From: Kribbella rubisoli | GTDB taxonomy: Bacteria > Actinomycetota > Actinomycetes > Propionibacteriales > Kribbellaceae | Length of the DNA: 64,000 bases | Assembly: GCF_004217145.1 (NCBI RefSeq) | Contig: NZ_SHKR01000002.1 | Coordinates: 1-64,000, forward strand | Direction of reading: 5' to 3' | Part shown: one piece after another, positions 8,077 through 16,100 of the stretch | How positions within the stretch are numbered: position 1 is the stretch's first letter | Layout of the letters: each line of letters begins with the position of its first letter | The notes under the pieces: generated by a model | The model's database searches: none | What the model was told of the DNA's origin: nothing | Seen by the model: the letters and a program-made list of their open reading frames with translations, nothing else | Program-made: the position numbers and the translations under genes

Positions 8077-8961
8077 ATGGAGATCAGGGCGGCTCGACCG
8101 GGGGACGTCGACGCGGCGGTGGCGTTGCATGACGCGCTCGTTCCGTATCTGGTGGTCACCCGGAGTTCGCTGATCCGGCGGCTGACGGCGCCGGCCGCGC
8201 CAGGAAACGGCGCGTTCGCGGCGGTGGACGACGGGGAACTGGTCGGCTGGGCATCGGGCGGGCTGATCGGCGGTTCGAATCCGCTGGACGGTGAGCTGCG
8301 GCTGCTGATCCGGCCGGAGTACCGCGGTCGCGGTATCGGCACCCGCTTGCTGGAGGCAACGCACGCGGACCTGCGGACGGCCGGGGCAACGTCTGCGCGG
8401 GTGTTCGCCGACCCGAGCAGCGTCGACTGGGCAGCGCGGTTCGGATACCGGCAGACGCGGCAGGTGCACTACGCGGGCATCGACCCGCGCAAGGTCACGG
8501 ACCTTCCCGAGGTCCCGAGCCAGGTGCAATTGGTGTCGTTCACCGAGGTCGATCCGCGCCTGCTGCACGCCGCGGACGAAGTTGCCCAGCGCACCAAGCC
8601 GGGCGACGCGAAGATCCTTTCTCACCCGTACGACGCCTGGCTCGCCGACATCTGGAACGCGCCGGACCTGGTGCGCGAGGTGAGCGTGGCCGCGATGTAC
8701 GACGGCCAGATCATCGCCTTCACGCGCAACCACGGCGATCGCGCCAAGATGTGGTCGAGGATGACGTCGACCATGCCGGAGTACCGTGGTCGCGGGCTCG
8801 CCAAACTGGTCAAGAGCGCCGCCCTGCACCGCGCCGCCGACGCCGGTATCGAGGGCGCCTACACCGCCAACTACGACGGCAACACCCCGATGCTCGCCGT
8901 CAACGAATGGCTCGGCTACGACCGCATCGCCACCCACGCGGTCCTGATCTGCCCGCTCTAG
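8077..8961 (+). CDS. Tandem-domain GNAT N-acetyltransferase, paralogue of the 6279 gene
   Basis: 294 residues with two GNAT domains (IRPEYRGRGIGTRLLEATH and MPEYRGRGLAKLVKSAALH). It shares long near-identical stretches with the 6279-7187 product, for example the LVSF-x-EVDP block, DIWNAP, and GRGLAKLVKS followed by AYT-x-N, so the two genes are duplicates that diverged. GAGGAG five bases before the ATG fixes the start. Substrate unknown. The stop overlaps the convergent MaoC gene by 4 bp. Confidence 0.82.
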   Translation: MEIRAARPGDVDAAVALHDALVPYLVVTRSSLIRRLTAPAAPGNGAFAAVDDGELVGWASGGLIGGSNPLDGELRLLIRPEYRGRGIGTRLLEATHADLRTAGATSARVFADPSSVDWAARFGYRQTRQVHYAGIDPRKVTDLPEVPSQVQLVSFTEVDPRLLHAADEVAQRTKPGDAKILSHPYDAWLADIWNAPDLVREVSVAAMYDGQIIAFTRNHGDRAKMWSRMTSTMPEYRGRGLAKLVKSAALHRAADAGIEGAYTANYDGNTPMLAVNEWLGYDRIATHAVLICPL

Positions 8962-9413
8962 CGGACGAGCAGTACGACGGTCTCCGCAACGCAGGCGGGC
9001 TTGGTGGAGTTCTCGAGCTCGATGACCCAGTTGAGCGAGACCTGTACGCCGGCCGGGGTCTCGACCGCGTTGGAGATCGAGGCGCCGGCACGGACGCGGG
9101 TACCGACCGGGACCGGGGTAGGGAAGCGGACCTTGTTCACGCCGTAGTTGAGCTTGGCGGTGACGCCGTCGACCTTGAACAGCTCGTCGCCGAAGCGGGC
9201 GATCAGGCTCAGCGTCAGGTAGCCGTGGGCGATGGTGCCGCCGTACGGGCCCTTCTTGGCGCGCTCGACGTCGACGTGGATCCACTGGTGGTCACCGGTC
9301 GCCTCGGCGAACTGGTTCACCTGCTCCTGGGTGATCTCCAGCCACTCGGTCTCGCCGAGCGGGGTGCCGACCGCGTGCGCGACCTCGTCGACACCGTGGA
9401 AGGTCTGCGGCAT
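8958..9413 (-). CDS. MaoC-like (R)-specific enoyl-CoA hydratase
   Basis: A 151-residue single hotdog MaoC dehydratase, the family's normal size. The hydratase motif is visible in FAEATGDHQWIHVDVERAKK (catalytic Asp/His) with GTIAHGYLTLSL. It would hydrate 2-enoyl-CoA to (R)-3-hydroxyacyl-CoA. It is 22 bp downstream of an SDR that could act on the product, and GGAG is present before the ATG. The pair resembles maoC/fabG partners of lipid or polyester metabolism. Confidence 0.88.
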   Translation of the reverse strand: MPQTFHGVDEVAHAVGTPLGETEWLEITQEQVNQFAEATGDHQWIHVDVERAKKGPYGGTIAHGYLTLSLIARFGDELFKVDGVTAKLNYGVNKVRFPTPVPVGTRVRAGASISNAVETPAGVQVSLNWVIELENSTKPACVAETVVLLVR

Positions 9414-9435
9414 GCTCGTTCGCTCCTAGTTCCCT

Positions 9436-10188
9436 CTAGTTGCGCGGTCCGCCGGCGACGTACAGCACCTGGCCGGAGACGAACCCGGCCTCCTCGCTGC
9501 AGAAGAACGAGGCTGCGGCGGCGATGTCCTCCGGCTTCCCGGTCCGCTGCACCGGGATCGTCGCGGCGGTCGCCTTCTTGAACTCCTCGAAGTCGACACC
9601 GACCCGGGCCGCGGTGGCCGCCGTCATATCGGTCTCGATGAAGCCCGGCGCGATCGCGTTGGCGGTGACGCCGAACTTGCCCAGCTCGATCGCCAGCGTC
9701 TTGGCCAGGCCCTGCAGACCGGCCTTCGCGGAGGCGTAGTTGGCCTGGCCGCGGTTGCCGAGCGCGGAGGTCGAGGAGAGGAACACGATCCGCCCGTACG
9801 CGGCGTCGACCATGTGCGACTGGACCGCCTTGGACATCAGGAAGCTGCCCTTGAGGTGGACCGACATGACCGTGTCCCAGTCGTCCTCGGACATCTTGAA
9901 CAGCAGGTTGTCCCGCAGTACGCCGGCGTTGTTGACCAGGATCGTCGGCGCGCCGAGCTCGGCCACCACCCGCTCGACCGCGGCGGCGACCTGGTCGGAC
10001 TTGCTGACGTCGGCGCCGACGCCGATCGCCTTGCCGCCGGCCTCGGTGATCGCCTTCACGGTCGCGTCGCAGGCGCCCTCGTCGAGGTCGATGACCGCGA
10101 CGGCGTTCCCGTCCTGGGCGAGCCGCTGCGCGACGGCCGCGCCGATTCCCCGGGCCGCCCCGGTCACGATCGCCACCCGCTCGCTCAT
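9436..10188 (-). CDS. SDR, 3-oxoacyl-(ACP/CoA) reductase FabG-like
   Basis: A 250-residue SDR with TGAARGIGAAVA near residue 9, LVNNAG near 90, the catalytic segment STSALGNRGQANYASAKAG, and the C-terminal FVSGQVLYVAGGPRN. I chose the ATG at 10188, with GGAG eight bases upstream, over the in-frame one 16 codons earlier. It is first in an operon with the MaoC hydratase and divergent from the thioesterases at 10318. Confidence 0.88.
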   Translation of the reverse strand: MSERVAIVTGAARGIGAAVAQRLAQDGNAVAVIDLDEGACDATVKAITEAGGKAIGVGADVSKSDQVAAAVERVVAELGAPTILVNNAGVLRDNLLFKMSEDDWDTVMSVHLKGSFLMSKAVQSHMVDAAYGRIVFLSSTSALGNRGQANYASAKAGLQGLAKTLAIELGKFGVTANAIAPGFIETDMTAATAARVGVDFEEFKKATAATIPVQRTGKPEDIAAAASFFCSEEAGFVSGQVLYVAGGPRN

Positions 10189-10247
10189 CCACCGCTCCAA
10201 TCGGTCAACTGGTCTGCCGGGGATGACATTACCCACGCGTTGTCATC

Positions 10248-10260
10248 GGGGTAGTACCCC
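10248..10260. promoter_or_regulatory. Palindrome in the SDR/thioesterase divergent region
   Basis: GGGGTAGTACCCC is a perfect 6+1+6 palindrome, imperfectly extended by CATC/GATG on its flanks. It lies midway in the 129-bp gap between the divergent starts at 10188 and 10318, where an operator would control both acyl-CoA gene pairs. No cognate regulator gene is adjacent. Confidence 0.45.
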
Positions 10261-10317
10261 GGATGCGATGATCGCCGTGTGGATCATCACAGACCGGGGC
10301 GGTGGGGTGGGGAAGGT

Positions 10318-10737
10318 ATGAGAAACCGCCACGTCTATCACTGCCCGTTGCGCTGGGGGGACATGGACGCGCTCGGCCACGTCAACAACGGCCGGTACGT
10401 CGACTACCTCCAGGACGCCCGGGTGGATTTCCTGTTCCGCACGGCCAAGGAGCTCGGCGCCGACGCCCTCGAGACCGGACTGCTGGTGGCGCGGCACGAG
10501 GTCCAGTACCGGGCGCCGCTGCTGTTCCGCCCTGAACCGGTTCGGATCGAGCTGTGGATCAGCGAGATCAAGGCCGCCTCGTTCACGGTGGACTACGAGA
10601 TCCTCGACGCGGAGCCCGAGCGCCGTACCTATGTCGAGGCTCGCACGCGGCTGGTGCCGTTCGACTTCAACGCCAATCGGTTGCGCCGGATCACGCCGGT
10701 CGAGCGCGAGGCCCTCACCAAGCTGGTGGGCGCATGA
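10318..10737 (+). CDS. Acyl-CoA thioesterase, 4HBT/YbgC hotdog family
   Basis: 139 residues with the 4HBT signature RWGDMDALGHVNNGRYVDYL, in which the Asp is the catalytic acid/base. It would hydrolyse an acyl-CoA. GGGGAAGG precedes the ATG at 10318. The stop overlaps the start of a second thioesterase by ATGA, so the two are probably translated together and may form hetero-oligomers (inference). Confidence 0.88.
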   Translation: MRNRHVYHCPLRWGDMDALGHVNNGRYVDYLQDARVDFLFRTAKELGADALETGLLVARHEVQYRAPLLFRPEPVRIELWISEIKAASFTVDYEILDAEPERRTYVEARTRLVPFDFNANRLRRITPVEREALTKLVGA

Positions 10738-11153
10738 GCTTCACGTACCAGGTGCTGGTCCGTTGGTCCGACATCGACTCGTACGACCACGTCAACAACG
10801 TGCGGTACTTCGACTACCTGCAGGAGGCCCGGATCGCGTTCCTCGCACAGGTGATGGGGACCACAGGGGACTACTTCGCGCAGTACCCGGTCGTGCTCGT
10901 CAGCCAGACGGTGGACTACCTGCGTCCGATCCACCTGCGGCACCCGCCGTACGACGTGGACGTGTGGGTCGCCGCCGTCGGTACGACGTCGTACACGCTC
11001 GGGTCGCGGATCGTCGATCGCAGTGGCGAGTCGGAGGACGTGTACGCCAAGGCGGAGTCCGTACTGGTCGTGGTGGACGGTGAGACGCAAGCGAAGCGGC
11101 AGCTGGGAGACGCCGAACGGGCAGCCCTCCTCCAGCACGTTGTGACCACTTGA
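10734..11153 (+). CDS. Acyl-CoA thioesterase, 4HBT/YbgC hotdog family (second copy)
   Basis: 139 residues, identical in length to the preceding product and clearly homologous (RWSDIDSYDHVNNVRYFDYLQEARIAFL). The catalytic Asp position is kept. It starts within the ATGA overlap and is followed 15 bp later by a truncated haemoglobin. Adjacent duplicated single-hotdog genes often mark specialised acyl substrates, but the substrate is not deducible here. Confidence 0.87.
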   Translation: MSFTYQVLVRWSDIDSYDHVNNVRYFDYLQEARIAFLAQVMGTTGDYFAQYPVVLVSQTVDYLRPIHLRHPPYDVDVWVAAVGTTSYTLGSRIVDRSGESEDVYAKAESVLVVVDGETQAKRQLGDAERAALLQHVVTT

Positions 11154-11168
11154 GAGACTAGATCCGAT

Positions 11169-11588
11169 ATGAGTGAGCAGCAGAGCTTCTATGACGCCGT
11201 CGGTGGGGCGGACACCTTCCACCGGTTGGTGGCAGCCTTCTACCGCGGTGTTGCCGCCGACCCGGAACTCAGAGCGCTGTACCCGGAGGAGGACCTCGGT
11301 CCGGCCGAGGTGCGCTTCCGGATGTTCCTGGAGCAGTACTGGGGCGGCCCGAGGACGTACTCCGAGCAGCGCGGGCACCCCCGGCTGCGGATGCGGCACG
11401 CCCCGTTCGCGGTCACCCCACGCGCCCGGGACCTGTGGCTGGGCCATATGCGCGCCGCGCTGGACGAGCTCGCCCTGACACCTGAGCAGGACCAGCAGAT
11501 CTGGACCTACATGGTGATGGCCGCGCAGAGCATGGTGAACACCGACGAACCGCAGTACCCGGGCGCGATCGACGTGTCCGGCCGCTGA
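11169..11588 (+). CDS. glbO: Group 2 truncated haemoglobin
   Basis: A 139-residue 2-on-2 globin of the GlbO type, with roles in O2, NO or peroxide chemistry. Visible landmarks are [19 protein letters not shown] (B-helix Tyr B10), the proximal His in [21 protein letters not shown], and Trp G8 (LWLGHM) typical of group 2. It is complete and lies between the thioesterases and an OsmC protein, suggesting oxidative or nitrosative stress coupling. Confidence 0.9.
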   Translation: MSEQQSFYDAVGGADTFHRLVAAFYRGVAADPELRALYPEEDLGPAEVRFRMFLEQYWGGPRTYSEQRGHPRLRMRHAPFAVTPRARDLWLGHMRAALDELALTPEQDQQIWTYMVMAAQSMVNTDEPQYPGAIDVSGR

Positions 11589-11616
11589 ACCTCTCTTCGA
11601 AGGAGACAACACGAGC

Positions 11617-12045
11617 ATGGCTACCACTCGTACGGCCAAGGCCCACTGGGAAGGCTCGCTGATGGAGGGCGCCGGCCAGGTCGCTCTCGAGTCGTCCGGT
11701 GTCGGCACCTACGACGTCACCTGGGCCTCCCGCGCGAACGACGCCAACGGCAAGACCAGCCCGGAAGAGCTGATCGCGGCCGCACACTCCACCTGCTTCT
11801 CGATGGCGCTGTCGCACGCGCTCGCCGGTGCGGGTCACGCGCCGACGTCGATCGACACCCAGGCCGACGTCACCTTCCAGCCGGGTGAGGGCATCACCGG
11901 CATCAAGCTGTCCGTCAACGGCAACGTCCCCGGCCTGACCGCGGACGAGTTCGCCGAGTACGCCGAGGGCGCGAAGAAGAACTGTCCGGTCTCGCAGGCG
12001 CTGTCGGCCGTCCCGATCACGCTGGACGTCACCTTCACCGCATGA
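11617..12045 (+). CDS. OsmC/Ohr-family peroxiredoxin
   Basis: A 142-residue OsmC-type thiol peroxidase that reduces organic hydroperoxides. The two redox cysteines are visible in AAHSTCFSMALSHAL and KKNCPVSQAL, at family spacing, with SPEELIAAAH before the first. AAGGAG lies about 12 bases upstream. A strong terminator follows at 12051-12089. Confidence 0.9.
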   Translation: MATTRTAKAHWEGSLMEGAGQVALESSGVGTYDVTWASRANDANGKTSPEELIAAAHSTCFSMALSHALAGAGHAPTSIDTQADVTFQPGEGITGIKLSVNGNVPGLTADEFAEYAEGAKKNCPVSQALSAVPITLDVTFTA

Positions 12046-12050
12046 CGTAC

Positions 12051-12089
12051 CGGAACGCCCGGCGAGCCAGTCGCTCGCCGGGCGTTCCG
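12051..12089. terminator. Bidirectional intrinsic terminator between osmC and the chitinase gene
   Basis: A perfect 17-bp stem CGGAACGCCCGGCGAGC with its complement at 12073-12089 and a 5-base loop. It sits between two convergent stop codons, so it can end both transcripts. No long U-run, as usual in actinobacteria. Confidence 0.85.
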
Positions 12090-12094
12090 TCGTT

Positions 12095-13084
12095 TCAGCC
12101 GTGGAACTGGGCGACGACCTTGGTGAAGTCGTAGGCGTTCTGCGAGATCCCGCTGCACGAGTCACCGTCGTTGTTGCTGCCTCCGCACTTCCGGTCCCGG
12201 TTGACCGACCAGAACGTGAAGCGCGCCAGGTGGTGCTGCTGCGCGTAGGCGAGCATCGTCTTGAAGTCCTGCAGCCGGACCGTCTCGCCGTCGTCGGTCT
12301 TGCCGTTCATCGACGAGATGCCCATGTGCCGGTACGCCGTGTCGTCGGAGTACCCGTACGCCGTCTTCAGCCGGCCCTTCAGACCCTCCTCGGCCTTCTG
12401 GGTCAGTGTCGCCATGTTGGTCGAGCCGCCGCCGAAGTCGAACGGCATCAGCACCCAGCCGTCGTTGGCCAGCCCGGCCTTCGCGGCCCGGTTGATCAGG
12501 TCGACACCGGACGAGTCCGGACCGGTCTGGTCGGTGCCCATCGTGATGTATGTCTTGATCCCGGAGTTCTTGGACTTGACGGTCTTCAGCGCGTCGACGA
12601 CCCGCTGCCGGGCGGCCGAGCTGTGGAACTCGGTGTCCTCGATGTCGATGTCGATCGCCTTCAGCTTGTAGGCGTCGATCACCTTCTGGTACGCCCCGGC
12701 CAGGGCGGAGGCCGAGGTGCACTTCTCGCCGAGCTTGTTACCGGACCAGCCGCCGAACGACGGGATCACATCGCCGCCGGCCGACCGGATGTTGTTGATC
12801 GCGGTCTGGTCCGATCCGCCGGTCAGTGCGCGATCGCCGTCCCACTTCGGGTTGCAGCCGCCGTCGGACAGGATGAAGGCGAGCGTGAACCACTTGTTGC
12901 CGGCCGCCTTCATCACGTCGGCGGGCTTCTGCGGGTTACCCCAGCCGAGGTACTCGTACGGCGCGGCGCCGATGCTGGCCGGGTCCGCCTGGACCTGCTG
13001 GGTGGACGCCTGCGCGGCGAGAGCCGCGCCGAGCACCAACGTGCCGGCGGCGACCGTCGCGGCGGCGGCCTTGAAGATGCGCAT
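12095..13084 (-). CDS. Secreted GH18-family chitinase or endoglycosidase-like protein
   Basis: 329 residues. A signal peptide ends near AALAAQAS (residue 27), followed by one GH18 barrel. The catalytic DxDxE is intact in KAIDIDIEDTEF (Asp145, Asp147, Glu149). SFGGW near residue 112 is the second conserved strand. No chitin-binding module is present. It would cleave chitin or a related GlcNAc polymer outside the cell. A palindromic box (13116-13132) and GGAG before the ATG form the control region, shared with the giant gene upstream. Confidence 0.85.
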   Translation of the reverse strand: MRIFKAAAATVAAGTLVLGAALAAQASTQQVQADPASIGAAPYEYLGWGNPQKPADVMKAAGNKWFTLAFILSDGGCNPKWDGDRALTGGSDQTAINNIRSAGGDVIPSFGGWSGNKLGEKCTSASALAGAYQKVIDAYKLKAIDIDIEDTEFHSSAARQRVVDALKTVKSKNSGIKTYITMGTDQTGPDSSGVDLINRAAKAGLANDGWVLMPFDFGGGSTNMATLTQKAEEGLKGRLKTAYGYSDDTAYRHMGISSMNGKTDDGETVRLQDFKTMLAYAQQHHLARFTFWSVNRDRKCGGSNNDGDSCSGISQNAYDFTKVVAQFHG

Positions 13085-13115
13085 CTGAAACTCCGATCTT
13101 GGGGGCGGGTAGGAG

Positions 13116-13132
13116 TTAGGAAAGTTTCCTAT
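13116..13132. promoter_or_regulatory. Palindromic box upstream of the GH18 gene, copy 1
   Basis: TTAGGAAAGTTTCCTAT holds the 15-bp palindrome TAGGAAAGTTTCCTA. It lies 32 bp upstream of the chitinase ATG, and the stop codon of the giant glycosidase gene (TAA, minus strand 13118-13116) is inside it. A near-identical box precedes the giant gene. This form is that of a repressor operator. The regulator is not in the window. Confidence 0.75.
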
Positions 13133-16100
13133 CAGTTGCTGATGTGGTCAAGACCTGCTCGTTCATCAACAGGAAGGCGCCGAGGCCGTGGAAGTCGTTG
13201 GTGGCGCGCTCGCGGCCGACGTAGTACTTGTAGTCGCCGACGTTGGTGCCGACCGAGATCCCGGTCAGGTTGGTGCGGCCGTCCGAGCCGAGGCTGAGCT
13301 TGGACAGGACACCCTGGTAGCCGCGGTCGGCGGCGGATCGGTACGACGCGTCGACGTACCCGCGTTCCACCGCACGGGAGATGACGAACGTGTACATCGA
13401 CGAGCAGGACGTCTCGGTCCAGTTGCCGGAGCGGCTGCCCTTGTCGACCACCTGGAACCAGCGCCCGGTCTTGGGGTCCTGGTACTGCGCGTAAGCCGCG
13501 ACAAGCTTCCGCAGTACCTCGATCAGCTCTGTCCGCCGCGGCTGGTTCGCGGGCACGACGTCCAGCACGTCGATGGTCGCCATACCGAACCAGCCCTCCG
13601 CGCGGCACCACACCTCGGGGGACTGGCCGGTCTTGGGGTCGGCCCAGGACTGCGTGCGGGACTCGTCGTACGCGTGCCGCAGCAAGCCGTTCGACTGCTG
13701 TAGATGGCTGGCGTAGACGAGCAGCTGATTCACGGTCTCCTTGTCGGTGTACGCCGAGTCGCCGAACTCATGGCCGTACTCCGCGAGGAACGGGTCCACC
13801 ATGAACACACCGTCGCCCCAGAGCTGGTGCTGACGACTGGTCGCGTGCCAGAAGCCCTGGTCCGCGGTTCGCGGGTAGGTGTTCAGCCGCTTGCGGATCT
13901 TGGTCGCTGCGACCTCGTAGCGGTGGTCGCCGGTCTCGTGGTGCAGTACGACGAGCAGGCGGCCGGCGAGCATGCTGTCCAGGCTGTTGAAGCTGTTGTC
14001 GATGTTCCCGGACTTGTCGACGAACCGGTCGACCCAGGACTTGATGTAGCTCAGGTACTTCGGGTCGTGAGTGCGCTGGTAGACCAGGTACTGGCCGTAG
14101 AGGTACAGCCCGACCGGATAGGACCAGCCGCCGATCGTGGTCGGCTTGTACCGAGCCATGGTCGAGTCGACCATACGCACCGACCAGTCCGTCGCTGCCA
14201 GCGCTGCAGGTGGATCGACAGCGACATCCAGGTAGTCCAGGTTCGGAGCGCCATCCGCTGTGGTCGCCGTGACGCGGATGGTGTTGATGCCGGCTCGCAG
14301 GTTGGCCGTGGCGTGAATGGTTCGCCACAGGGTCCATGCGCCCGTCGACGGGATGGCGACGTTCTTCGTGACAGTGCTGCCGTTGACGGCAATGTCGAGG
14401 GCTCGGTTGGCGGTTGTCCCGTTGGCGTGGTCGAAGACGAGCGTGGCGGGACCGGCCTGGTCGCGGTCGACCTTCCACTCGACGTAGCTGCCGGTCTGGT
14501 TGGGCGTGTTGACGAAGCCGGCACCGGAGTACCCGGAGTGGTCCTTGTCGACCGTGCTGCCGGGTGACAGCGTCGCCGCCTCGGCCTCGTAGCGCTGGGC
14601 CGTTCCAGCTCGGGAGACGCGATACATGACGGTGCCGTGCGTCGGCACCGACGCGCTGATCTGACCGGTAGTGCTTCGAGACGCCTTGCTCCACAGGTCC
14701 TTCAGCGTGTACGACGCGGAGCCGCCGAGGCCGACGGCTTCCGCGGTGGTGCTGATCGTCGCTGTCGAACCAGTCTCGTTGGAGAGGGCTACGGCCCGGT
14801 CTCCGTTCGACAGGGTCTTGGCGTAGACGACCAGACCGCCCGACGAGCTGATCACGGTGGCCTGGCGGCCGAGGCGGTCCTGGTCGATCGCGATGACGTC
14901 CGGGTTGGTGAGGATGTCGAAGGTCTCAGTTGACGCCTTGCGGAGGTCGGTGCCGATCAGCAGCGGCGCCGACATCATCGCCCACAGGCTGAAGTGCGTG
15001 CGGTACTCCGTTGCCGTCATCCCGCCGTTGCCGACCTCCAGCATGTCCGGGTCGTTCCAGTGGCCTGGACCGGCGTACTGGCTCAGGTCTCGGTTGGCCT
15101 GGGCCTTGCCGATCATGCTGGTCCAGTTGTCACTGATGTCGCCGGTGGTGCGCCACAGGTTGCCAACGTCCGCTGCCCACTGCCAGACCTTCGGCGGTCC
15201 GGTGCGGCCCCACTCGCAGATGGAGTACGTGATCGGCCGGCCGGTCGCCAGTAGTGCGTCACGCATCGCGGTGTACCGCTGCTGCGCGTCGACGCCCTGG
15301 TTGTTGCAGTTGTCGTACTTCAGGTAGTCCACGCCCCACGACGCGAACAGATTGGCGTCCTGCTTCTCATGGCCGAGTCCACCGGGGAAGCCGTTCTTGT
15401 CGCAGGTCTTCGTCCCCGCACTGGTGTACAGCCCGAACTTCAAGCCCTTGCTGTGCACGTAGTCCGCCACGCTCTTGATGCCGTGCGGGAACCGGGCCGG
15501 GTCCGGCACGAGGTTGCCCTGTGCGTTGCGCTGGGGGAGCGCCCAGCAGTCGTCGATGTTCACGTACTGGTACCCGGCGTCCTTCAGGCCGCGACTGACG
15601 AAGAGGTCCGCGATGCCCTTGATCATCGCCTCGTTGAACGCGGACGTGCACTTGGTCGAGTTCCAGTTGTTGAAGCCCATCGGTGGTGTCCGGGCCTGCC
15701 CGTTCTCGAGGTTCGCAGTACGGCAGTTGCTGGACGAGTCGGTCGCCTTGACCCGCAACGACCCACCGCTCACGCAGTATCCGTTCACGGACTGGAACCC
15801 CAGGTCATACGGACTCGCGCTGCCGCGCTGCGCGGTGAATCCGCTCAGCCCGACGTTCGCGGCGTCATTGGCGATGACAGCCGGCCGCCCGTCGTTCTTG
15901 TTGAAGTGGATCGAGCTGTCGGTGAAGTGAACGCCATCGACCTGGTGCAGATACCAGCCGTACGACGGCCTGGTGCCGATGCTGTTCGGGTTGTAATCCT
16001 TCGGGTCGTTACTCGGTACGCCGGTCCCCATCGTCGCGTTGCCGCCCGGCACTGTGAGCTGCACGTTGTCGAACGTGACGTCGCTGATGTTGTCCTCGCC

